From assembly GCA_022545645.1 (NCBI GenBank), contig JACZQQ010000181.1:1-5512 (forward strand): a DNA stretch of 5,512 bases, in the 5' to 3' direction. Below are positions 1 through 4,511 of the stretch, one piece after another. The position numbers were made by a program, and so were the translations under genes. The stretch is from Acidobacteriota bacterium. Its GTDB lineage: Bacteria; Acidobacteriota; UBA6911; RPQK01; JADFOI01. Numbering within the stretch: the first letter of the stretch is position 1; every line of letters begins with the position of its first letter. A model generated the notes under the pieces. That model had not been told where the DNA came from. It worked only from the letters and a program-made list of their open reading frames with translations, and made no database searches.

Positions 1-2
1 CG

Positions 3-185
3 ATCATGGAAAACAGCAATGTTCCCGTGGGAGCGATTCAAAAACTCTTAGGGCATGAGAATAGATCAACGACCGAGATCTACCTGCATACCCTAGGTGA
101 TTCTGAACGTCAGGCTATGGTGACCTATGAGCAAGCCAGGGAAAATTCACACACAGATTCACACACAGGCCCTGTTGCTGCATGA
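3..185 (+). CDS. Tyrosine recombinase (integrase), C-terminal fragment cut by window edge
   Basis: The open frame enters from the left edge and ends at TGA 183-185, giving the last 60 residues of a tyrosine-family site-specific recombinase. Visible are the conserved LLGHENRSTTEIYLHTL block, with the catalytic-domain His (residue 18 of the fragment) and, nine residues on, the expected nucleophile Tyr27. The enzyme cuts DNA through a Tyr-phosphate link and recombines an element with its attachment site. The catalytic Arg and Lys boxes lie outside the window, so completeness cannot be judged. The tail after the catalytic block contains the peptide NSHTDSHTG, encoded by a perfect 12-bp tandem repeat that may itself be a recombinase-binding site. 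The gene stops 28 bp from the 3' end of tRNA-Pro and points at it, which fits an element integrated in that tRNA and extending leftward. Confidence 0.88.
   Translation: MMENSNVPVGAIQKLLGHENRSTTEIYLHTLGDSERQAMVTYEQARENSHTDSHTGPVAA
145..168. repeat. Perfect 12-bp tandem repeat, candidate integrase arm-type sites
   Basis: ATTCACACACAG occurs twice head to tail (145-156 and 157-168). It lies inside the 3' end of the integrase gene and keeps frame (four codons per unit, SHT-D-SHT). Read away from tRNA-Pro the unit is CTGTGTGTGAAT. Tandem sites near an attachment core are typical of integrase arm-type binding sites; that role is inferred. Confidence 0.6.
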
Positions 186-193
186 GGAACTTA

Positions 194-210
194 CTGTAAG
201 TGATTGAAAA
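194..210 (-). other. Shared motif at the tRNA-Pro element junction
   Basis: Read on the minus strand, continuing past the tRNA-Pro CCA end, the sequence is GTC and then TTTTCAATCACTTACAG. The 17-bp motif matches 14 of 17 bases at 4340-4356, which begins 4 bp beyond the CCA of tRNA-Leu in the same orientation. It overlaps a 13-bp palindrome, ACTTAC-T-GTAAGT (189-201). It is probably part of the element's attachment site (core flank or accessory site); this is inference from position and from the second copy. Confidence 0.5.
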
Positions 211-213
211 GAC

Positions 214-290
214 TGGTCGGGGCAGAGGGATTCGAACCCCCGACTTCCTGCTCCCAAAGCAGGCGCGCTACCAGACTGCGCCATGCCCCG
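214..290 (-). tRNA. tRNA-Pro (anticodon TGG)
   Basis: On the minus strand the 77-nt gene folds as a full cloverleaf. The 7-bp acceptor stem is CGGGGCA (290-284) with TGCCCCG (224-218), followed by discriminator A and an encoded CCA (216-214). The anticodon stem is CCTGC/GCAGG around the loop TTTGGGA, giving anticodon TGG at 256-254. The T arm contains GGGTTCGAATCCC. It decodes CCN proline codons. The gene appears intact although its 3' end borders an integrase gene, as expected when an integrating element restores the tRNA 3' end. Confidence 0.97.
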
Positions 291-309
291 ACACTTTGTA
301 GAGTTCCTT

Positions 310-315
310 ATTCTA
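310..315 (-). promoter_or_regulatory. Candidate -10 box of tRNA-Pro
   Basis: TAGAAT on the minus strand ends 19 bp before the tRNA 5' end, so transcription would start about 12 nt upstream of the mature RNA. The matching -35 position (333-338, TCCCCA) is poor. The same hexamer precedes tRNA-Leu and larE. Confidence 0.45.
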
Positions 316-474
316 GCAGATGACGGAAGGAGTGGGGAGAGGTGAAGTTTGGCTGGTCAGCGATCATTGTGGGGTCGAAGAGTCCATGGGTAGTCCTATA
401 ACCATTGACAGTTGACACCGGCAACGGCAAGGCAGTAAGTTTCTCCCACATCCACAGAACGTCATGAGGAAACC

Positions 475-1380
475 GTGTCCATAAGACCCATCAAACGACT
501 GATCAAAGCCAAGCCCACCATTGAGGGTGCGGGCGTGCACTTACGTCGAGCCTTCGGGTTCGGCAACACCCAGGATTTCGACCCGTTCCTCTTGCTGGAC
601 GACTTTCGAAACGACAAGCCGGAGGACTACCTGGCAGGTTTTCCCTGGCATCCTCATCGGGGAATCGAGACCATTACCTACATTCTCTCGGGCAAAGTGG
701 AGCATGGCGACAGCCTGGGAAACCAGGGGGTACTGGAGGCCGGTGACGTCCAGTGGATGACGGCGGGAAGTGGAATCATCCACCAGGAGATGCCGCGGGG
801 GGATCGTGACGGCAAGATGCACGGGTTTCAGCTTTGGGCCAATCTCCCCTCATCCCTCAAGATGACGGCGCCTCGCTACCAGGACGTCCAATCAACGGAC
901 ATTCCCGAAGTCGTCGATGACGACGGAACCAAGATTCGTGTCATCTGCGGCAGCATTTGGGGCGCCACCGGACCCGTCGACGGTATCGCTGCCGAACCCG
1001 AATACCTCGACGTCTCGGTGCCTCCGGGAAAGAGAAAAATCCTCCCCGTTGAAACCACGCGTCACGCCTTTGCCTACGTTTTCGCCGGCTCGGGGAGGTT
1101 CTGCAACGCTTCGGCTCCCCTGGACGTGCCCACCGAGGGGGTGGGCTGGTCCGATACCTCTCTTTCCGAGGAAGCGGATAATCGCTCACTGGTGCTCTTT
1201 GACCGGGGCGATGAAGTCAGCATTCAGGCTGGGGATAAGGGGATCCGGTTTCTGCTGGTCTCGGGAAAACCGATCGAAGAACCCGTCGCCTGGTACGGGC
1301 CCATCGTCATGAACACTCAAGAGCAGCTTCGGCAGGCCTTCGCCGAGTACAAGGCGGGCACCTTTTTGAAACACGACTAG
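475..1380 (+). CDS. Pirin-family bicupin protein
   Basis: A 301-residue protein with the full pirin architecture: an N-terminal metal-binding cupin (about residues 15-130) and a C-terminal cupin (about 165-280), ending in the family-typical PIVMNTQEQLRQAFAEY segment. The metal ligands expected from human pirin are present as His59 and His61 (in WHPHRGIET), His103 and Glu105 (in GIIHQEMP), so an Fe(II) site is likely. Characterised members include quercetin 2,3-dioxygenases and partners of regulators or metabolic enzymes; the substrate here cannot be told from sequence. The start is GTG at 475, preceded by GAGGA at 466-470 with a short 4-nt gap. No in-frame ATG occurs before residue 95, and the ATG at 464 is out of frame and stops at once. 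Two TTGACA hexamers (405-410, 412-417) lie upstream, but neither has a convincing -10. The gene converges on tag with a 15-bp gap and no obvious terminator hairpin. Confidence 0.95.
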   Translation: MSIRPIKRLIKAKPTIEGAGVHLRRAFGFGNTQDFDPFLLLDDFRNDKPEDYLAGFPWHPHRGIETITYILSGKVEHGDSLGNQGVLEAGDVQWMTAGSGIIHQEMPRGDRDGKMHGFQLWANLPSSLKMTAPRYQDVQSTDIPEVVDDDGTKIRVICGSIWGATGPVDGIAAEPEYLDVSVPPGKRKILPVETTRHAFAYVFAGSGRFCNASAPLDVPTEGVGWSDTSLSEEADNRSLVLFDRGDEVSIQAGDKGIRFLLVSGKPIEEPVAWYGPIVMNTQEQLRQAFAEYKAGTFLKHD

Positions 1381-1395
1381 CCTGCTTCACAACGA

Positions 1396-1992
1396 TCAGG
1401 TGGGAGAAGTGCGAGCCAAAGCGGCACACTCTCGATATCGAAAGCAGCTGACCAGGTGGTCATTGACCAGACCCGCCGCCTGCAGGTGAGCATACATAAT
1501 GGTGCTCCCCACAAACTTGAGCCCTCGCTGCTTGAGATCCTTGCTCAAGGCCTCCGATTCCGGTGAGGTGGCGGGAACATCGGCCATGGCGTTCCAGCGA
1601 TTCTGAAGGGGCTTGCCCCCCACAAACGCCCAGATGTAGGTATCGAAGCTGCCGTACTCCTTCTGGATCGCCAGAAAGGCCCGGGCATTACTGACGGCGG
1701 AGGTGATCTTGAGACGATTACGAATGATGCTCGGATTCTGAATCAGAGTTTCGATTTTCTTTTCGCTGAAACGGGCGACCTTGACCGGATCGAAATTAGC
1801 GAAGGCCTTTCGGTATCCCTCTCTCTTGTTGAGCACCGTGGACCAGCTCAGACCGGCCTGAGCACCCTCCAGAATGAGAAACTCGAACTGTTTGCGGTCC
1901 TCGTGTACCGGAACTCCCCACTCCCGATCGTGGTACTGGATGTACAGCTCATTTCCGCCCTCTGCCCAGGTACAACGCTTCTTTCCACTCAA
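1396..1992 (-). CDS. tag: DNA-3-methyladenine glycosylase I
   Basis: A 198-residue cytosolic base-excision repair enzyme that removes 3-methyladenine from alkylated DNA; E. coli Tag is 187 residues. Family landmarks are all present. The YHDREWGVP block has Tyr20 and His21. LEGAQAGLSW supplies Glu42 and Trp50, the equivalents of E. coli Glu38 and Trp46 in the base pocket. The LKFVGSTIMYAHLQAAGLVNDH region follows. The structural zinc ligands known from E. coli Tag are matched by Cys7, His21, His179 and Cys183. The start is TTG at 1992-1990, chosen because AAGAGGT (2007-2001) lies about 9 nt upstream and no in-frame ATG occurs before the conserved N-terminus. It begins 33 bp after the stop of the secreted-protein gene on the same strand, with its ribosome site in the gap, so the two are probably cotranscribed. 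A functional link between them is not evident. Confidence 0.96.
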   Translation of the reverse strand: MSGKKRCTWAEGGNELYIQYHDREWGVPVHEDRKQFEFLILEGAQAGLSWSTVLNKREGYRKAFANFDPVKVARFSEKKIETLIQNPSIIRNRLKITSAVSNARAFLAIQKEYGSFDTYIWAFVGGKPLQNRWNAMADVPATSPESEALSKDLKQRGLKFVGSTIMYAHLQAAGLVNDHLVSCFRYRECAALARTSPT

Positions 1993-2025
1993 TTCGACTG
2001 ACCTCTTGGTGGATGGATCAGGATT

Positions 2026-2940
2026 TCAAAAAGAATCGGGAAGGGGCGACTCGACCACCTCGGTGACGGAGCTGGTGACCCGATCAAACTCACTCCAGCG
2101 CACTTTCTGCCTGGAGTGAAGAGACCTGAAGAAGATTCTGCCCTTGAGATAAAGATCAAAGCCTGTGGGGAACCAAACTCCAGGGTCCACCTCCCGCCTC
2201 TGGACGGTCCCCTTCACCTCCTGAATGGACCCGATGAGTCCCCACCACAGTTTCACTTTCTCCTTCAGTTCGAACTCAATCCGGGAAACCTCGTAGGATT
2301 CCTGATCCACCCAGATCCGTCCTTCCGCTTTGTTTAATGCACGATCAATCCGTCGCTTCACGGGCAGTTTGCCTTCTTTCGGCTTGTAGGCCAACACGTA
2401 GTTGGATCGACCGTCCACTTCTTCCACTCCTTCCAGGCTAAAGTCGAACCGGCCCACCAGGTCCTGGTTGAGGGAAAAACCGTTTTCTTCATCGCCGGTG
2501 GGATCCTCACGCTTGGCGATTTTCTCTCTAAACTCAGACTCCCGTTTTTGCTCCTTTTTTCTTTCCTTTTCGGTCAGAGCCTGGCCGTTTTTTTCGATCA
2601 ACCTCTGGTAGGGAACGCCCTGGATGAGGACATTTTCAAACAGTTCTTCGTCGCGTTCCTTGAGCCCGCCCTGCCCATCCAGCTTATCTCTGACCCTGAA
2701 CACCTTGAAGCGGTATTTCGAGACCAGTTCCCGCTGATCTTCCTGAGCAGCCCGTTCCATGGCCATTTCCAGGACCTGAGTCACGGTAAGGGGCTGCAGA
2801 GGTGTTTTCCCCTCCTGCCCGGTTCCCCAGGCCAGGGCACCCATCAGGAGCACGCCAATCAACCAAAACAGGGTCGCTCGAAGGCTTTTCTCTTTCAGCA
2901 TCAGGGCTAAATGTCTTTGCATCAGCACCTCCGTACTCAT
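2026..2940 (-). CDS. Secreted protein of unknown function, LolA/LppX-like fold possible
   Basis: From ATG 2940 the product has 304 residues. A positively charged N-terminus (KEKSLRA) precedes a hydrophobic run at about residues 23-38 (LFWLIGVLLMGALAW), giving a Sec signal peptide with possible cleavage after ALA; there is no lipobox Cys. The mature part begins with a helical segment, then a strongly charged Lys/Glu/Arg stretch (about 114-136, EKERKKEQKRESEFREK). The C-terminal half alternates short polar and aromatic strands (GRSNYVLAYKP, GRIWVDQESYEVSRIEFEL, GVWFPTGFDLYLKG), reminiscent of LolA/LppX-type lipoprotein-sorting folds. I do not recognise a specific family. ATG 2940 has AGAGAGGT 5 nt upstream; ATG 2922 has GGAGG 5 nt upstream and gives a more usual signal-peptide length, so it is nearly as good. 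The frame is open up to 2994, but that part reads as leader DNA. It lies upstream of tag, likely in one operon. Confidence 0.8.
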   Translation of the reverse strand: MSTEVLMQRHLALMLKEKSLRATLFWLIGVLLMGALAWGTGQEGKTPLQPLTVTQVLEMAMERAAQEDQRELVSKYRFKVFRVRDKLDGQGGLKERDEELFENVLIQGVPYQRLIEKNGQALTEKERKKEQKRESEFREKIAKREDPTGDEENGFSLNQDLVGRFDFSLEGVEEVDGRSNYVLAYKPKEGKLPVKRRIDRALNKAEGRIWVDQESYEVSRIEFELKEKVKLWWGLIGSIQEVKGTVQRREVDPGVWFPTGFDLYLKGRIFFRSLHSRQKVRWSEFDRVTSSVTEVVESPLPDSF

Positions 2941-2977
2941 CGAATACCTCTCTGAAGACAACCGCCACTCCACGGGC

Positions 2978-3005
2978 TTGACTCCCCACCCCACAGCCCT
3001 ATAGT
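2978..3005 (+). promoter_or_regulatory. Sigma70-like promoter in front of the 43-residue ORF
   Basis: TTGACT (2978-2983), a 16-bp spacer and TATAGT (3000-3005) each match the consensus at five of six positions. Transcription should start near 3011-3014, only 3-6 nt before the ATG at 3017. The inverted repeat ATAGTC-n6-GACTAT (3001-3018) overlaps the -10 and the start codon and could be an operator. Confidence 0.5.
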
Positions 3006-3016
3006 CTGTCGCGACT

Positions 3017-3148
3017 ATGACGGTGCTTCTACACGAGACAGCGATTCTACATCCACATCCTCATCCAGATCTACTGGTGGTTTTGACAGTGCTCGCGGGT
3101 TTCCTGTTTGCTGGCTGGATACTCTACCGCTCGCTGAGCCAGGGATAG
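3017..3148 (+). CDS. Possible single-pass membrane microprotein (43 aa)
   Basis: ATG 3017 to TAG 3146-3148 encodes 43 residues. A short N-terminal part contains His-Pro repeats (LHPHPHPD, residues 11-18). It is followed by a clean hydrophobic helix (about 19-37, LLVVLTVLAGFLFAGWILY) and a short polar tail (RSLSQG), consistent with an inner-membrane microprotein. There is no Shine-Dalgarno sequence, but a good promoter ends 11 bp before the ATG, so translation from a nearly leaderless mRNA is plausible. It is divergent from the secreted-protein gene and convergent with larE. Against it: it is short, I know no homologue, and a possible minus-strand promoter (3044-3049) lies inside it. The function is unknown. 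Confidence 0.42.
   Translation: MTVLLHETAILHPHPHPDLLVVLTVLAGFLFAGWILYRSLSQG
3044..3049 (-). promoter_or_regulatory. Candidate -10 box of the secreted protein-tag operon
   Basis: On the minus strand TAGAAT (3049-3044) is embedded in GTAGAATCGCTG (3050-3039), a 12-mer identical to the one at the larE promoter (4104-4093). The -35 position at an 18-bp spacing (TAGATC, 3073-3068) is weak. It would give a leader of roughly 100 nt before ATG 2940. Confidence 0.3.
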
Positions 3149-3192
3149 TAGAGGTTCGATAATTCTCGCTAACCGGTGGGCCTGGATGCCCC

Positions 3193-4089
3193 CTACTGTT
3201 GTTTTTCGAGGGAGTATTCCACGATCTTCCCGGATGGGTGCTGGCGCTCTCTGGGTGGAGCTTCCCCATTTCTGGAAACACCACTCCTAGCTTCATTCAA
3301 TGAACCCCTTCGATATCCCTCCAGATCCACGGTCACGGAAGCGAAGCCTGCTTCCCGAAAGCGTCGATTGATCTGGTCACACACCTGGGGACCCCACAGT
3401 TTTTGCAGTTCCTCGGGAGCCACCTCGATTCGGGCCACTGAGCCGTGATAGCGCACTCGATAGACGCGAAAACCCAAATCACGTAGCACCCGCTCGCAAC
3501 GCCCCACCTGAGTCAGACGTTCGGGGGTAATCGGGGTTCCATAGGGGAATCGGCTGGACAAACAGGCCAGTGCGGGCTTGTCCCAGACCGGGAGATCAAT
3601 GCGGCGGGCCGCCTCCCGAATGTCGCTTTTCGTGAACCCCAACTCGTCCAGAGGGGAGCGCACGCCGTACTCACGTGCCGCCTTTCGGCCGGGACGGTGA
3701 TCGCTTCGGTCATCCACGTTAAAACCATCCAGCACGTAGGGAATGCCCAGGCTACAAGCCTGCTCAACGGCGGTTGCATACATCTCGGTCTTACAAAAAT
3801 AACAGCGATTCACCGGGTTGGCGGCGTAGCGCGGATCGTCCAACTCGTGGGTTTCCACCAGCAGGTGACGGGCGCCCAGTTGCTGGGCCAAATGCCGTGC
3901 TTCGGCTCCCTCCTCCTGGGCAAGGCTGGGGGAGACCGCCGTCAGGGCTACCGCATTCTGGTCGAGCACGCCGACGGACTCGGCCAGCAGGAAACTCGAG
4001 TCGACGCCTCCTGAGAAACAGACCACAACCTGCTCCCATTGACGAAGCTGATTTCGCAGTCTGGTGACTTTTTCCTCCAGGGTTGGCAT
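3193..4089 (-). CDS. larE: LarE-type ATP-dependent sacrificial sulfur transferase, three-cysteine class
   Basis: A 298-residue PP-loop protein. SGGVDSS (residues 26-32) is the ATP-pyrophosphatase loop that adenylates the pyridinium dinucleotide substrate. LarE enzymes add sulfur to nicotinic-acid-derived P2CMN during synthesis of the nickel-pincer cofactor. Cysteines sit at 96 and 99 (NRCYFCKTE) and at 176 (LACLSSRFPYG). Cys176 matches the sacrificial Cys of the Lactiplantibacillus plantarum enzyme, while the three-Cys pattern is that of LarE proteins that bind a [4Fe-4S] cluster as sulfur carrier. ATG 4089 is chosen because it puts the PP-loop at the same position as in known LarE. The longer frame from 4242 would run over the promoter. 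About 30 extra residues follow the usual C-terminal LEGYRRGSLNE. No larA, larB or larC is in the window, so nickel-cofactor synthesis is not assured; other PP-loop sulfur transfer is possible. Confidence 0.92.
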   Translation of the reverse strand: MPTLEEKVTRLRNQLRQWEQVVVCFSGGVDSSFLLAESVGVLDQNAVALTAVSPSLAQEEGAEARHLAQQLGARHLLVETHELDDPRYAANPVNRCYFCKTEMYATAVEQACSLGIPYVLDGFNVDDRSDHRPGRKAAREYGVRSPLDELGFTKSDIREAARRIDLPVWDKPALACLSSRFPYGTPITPERLTQVGRCERVLRDLGFRVYRVRYHGSVARIEVAPEELQKLWGPQVCDQINRRFREAGFASVTVDLEGYRRGSLNEARSGVSRNGEAPPRERQHPSGKIVEYSLEKQQ

Positions 4090-4097
4090 TGCCAGCG

Positions 4098-4127
4098 ATT
4101 CTACTGAGGGTCCGATGGGCTCGTCAA
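4098..4127 (-). promoter_or_regulatory. larE promoter, predicted leaderless transcript
   Basis: On the minus strand TTGACG (4127-4122), an 18-bp spacer and TAGAAT (4103-4098) each match the consensus at five of six positions. The -10 ends only 8 nt before ATG 4089, so the start point falls at or within a few nucleotides of the ATG. This agrees with the absence of any Shine-Dalgarno sequence there. Confidence 0.6.
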
Positions 4128-4146
4128 CTGACCGTGTTTTCAGCCT

Positions 4147-4176
4147 CCAGCCCGGATGATGCATCATCCAGGCTGG
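4147..4176. repeat. 30-bp near-perfect palindrome upstream of larE and tRNA-Leu
   Basis: CCAGCC (4147-4152) pairs with GGCTGG (4171-4176). The central 16 bp, GGATGATGCATCATCC (4154-4169), is a perfect palindrome; only the 4153/4170 pair is mismatched. On the plus strand T5 (4181-4185) follows after 4 nt, so it could act as an intrinsic terminator for transcripts coming from the larE antisense direction and insulate tRNA-Leu. It also lies 19 bp upstream of the larE -35, so an operator role is possible. Confidence 0.55.
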
Positions 4177-4218
4177 GTGCTTTTTAAGCGCACTCTTCCG
4201 TGCAAACCCACTATTGTT

Positions 4219-4224
4219 TAGAAT
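4219..4224 (+). promoter_or_regulatory. Candidate -10 box of tRNA-Leu
   Basis: TAGAAT followed by the GC-leaning discriminator GGGAAGCGG, as in stable-RNA promoters. It predicts a start near 4231, about 17 nt before the mature tRNA. The -35 region around 4196-4201 (TTCCGT) is weak. Confidence 0.45.
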
Positions 4225-4247
4225 GGGAAGCGGATTGAGCACAACGA

Positions 4248-4335
4248 GCGAAAGTGGCGGAATTTGGCAGACGCGCCAGATTTAGGATCTGGTGGGGTAA
4301 CACCCGTGGGGGTTCGAGTCCCCCCTTTCGCACCA
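4248..4335 (+). tRNA. tRNA-Leu (anticodon TAG)
   Basis: An 88-nt class II tRNA. The acceptor stem is GCGAAAG (4248-4254) with CTTTCGC (4325-4331), then discriminator A and an encoded CCA (4333-4335). The anticodon stem is CCAGA/TCTGG with loop TTTAGGA, giving anticodon TAG at 4283-4285. A long variable arm (about 4293-4306) and the T arm GGGGGTTCGAGTCCCCC complete the fold. It reads CUN leucine codons. Its 3' end borders a regulator-integrase operon, so this end is probably the attachment site of the right-hand element. Confidence 0.97.
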
Positions 4336-4339
4336 TTTG

Positions 4340-4356
4340 TTTTCAATAGGTTACAG
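4340..4356 (+). other. Shared motif at the tRNA-Leu element junction (putative attachment region)
   Basis: TTTTCAATAGGTTACAG starts 4 bp after the tRNA-Leu CCA. It agrees at 14 of 17 positions with the motif that starts 3 bp after tRNA-Pro on the opposite strand (210-194), differing only in the central triplet. With the intact tRNA 3' end upstream and recombinase-type repeats downstream, it marks the likely junction of the right-hand element. The far junction is outside the window. Confidence 0.5.
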
Positions 4357-4394
4357 CGACACCCTACCAGCCTTAACTGAGTCAAAATACCCAC

Positions 4395-4415
4395 TGTGCC
4401 CAGAATTGTGCCCAG
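4395..4415 (+). repeat. 12-bp-period direct repeats, candidate integrase arm-type sites
   Basis: TGTGCCCAG occurs at 4395-4403 and 4407-4415, separated by AAT, giving a 12-bp period. Spacing, TGTG lead and orientation relative to the tRNA parallel the repeats at 145-168 beside tRNA-Pro. It lies between the tRNA-Leu junction and the integrase operon, as expected for arm-type recombinase sites (inferred). Confidence 0.5.
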
Positions 4416-4422
4416 CGTGAGC

Positions 4423-4443
4423 CCGTCTCAGCTCTCGAGACGG
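4423..4443. repeat. Inverted repeat in the element leader
   Basis: CCGTCTC (4423-4429) and GAGACGG (4437-4443) form perfect 7-bp arms around a 7-nt loop. No T run follows, so a terminator role is unlikely; a protein-binding site is possible. Confidence 0.4.
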
Positions 4444-4444
4444 C

Positions 4445-4469
4445 ATGAGAACGACTGAAAGATTCTCAT
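4445..4469. repeat. Second inverted repeat directly adjacent
   Basis: ATGAGAA (4445-4451) and TTCTCAT (4463-4469) are perfect 7-bp arms separated by 11 nt. It begins 2 bp after the previous repeat. Both sit upstream of the regulator promoter. Confidence 0.4.
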
Positions 4470-4511
4470 TCTTAGTATCAGGATTTCTCTTTGAATCAGA
4501 CACTCCTTCAC

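Noticed and set aside
145..168. Start of a CRISPR array
   Set aside because: Two abutting 12-bp units without spacers, inside a coding sequence, are not CRISPR repeats.
405..441. Pirin promoter built on the twin TTGACA hexamers
   Set aside because: Good -35 boxes, but at 17-18 bp spacing the -10 candidates match poorly (TAAGTT at best), so no promoter feature was assigned.
917..1312. 131-codon plus-strand ORF inside the pirin gene
   Set aside because: A +2-frame shadow rich in Arg, Pro and Ser; the pirin frame carries all the conserved motifs.
2548..2910. 120-codon plus-strand ORF opposite the secreted-protein gene
   Set aside because: Its composition mirrors the antisense of a Lys/Glu-rich gene; no ribosome site or family motif.
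2941..2994. N-terminal extension of the secreted protein to ATG 2994
   Set aside because: It puts 18 polar residues before the signal peptide and has no ribosome site, while ATG 2940 and ATG 2922 both have good ones.
3176..3200. Possible terminator between the microprotein ORF and larE
   Set aside because: GGGC/GCCC (3178-3191) is only a 4-bp stem, and the T run begins about 10 nt later; too weak to call.
3015..3296. 93-codon minus-strand ORF overlapping the end of larE
   Set aside because: Out of frame with larE, low-complexity polar sequence, no ribosome site; larE motifs settle the frame.
3697..4067. Overlapping plus-strand ORFs opposite larE
   Set aside because: Antisense shadows of a GC-rich conserved gene, with no motifs or start signals.
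4090..4242. Longer LarE start adding 51 residues
   Set aside because: The extension covers the larE promoter, the 30-bp palindrome and the tRNA-Leu promoter, has no ribosome site at its ATG, and shifts the PP-loop away from its usual position.
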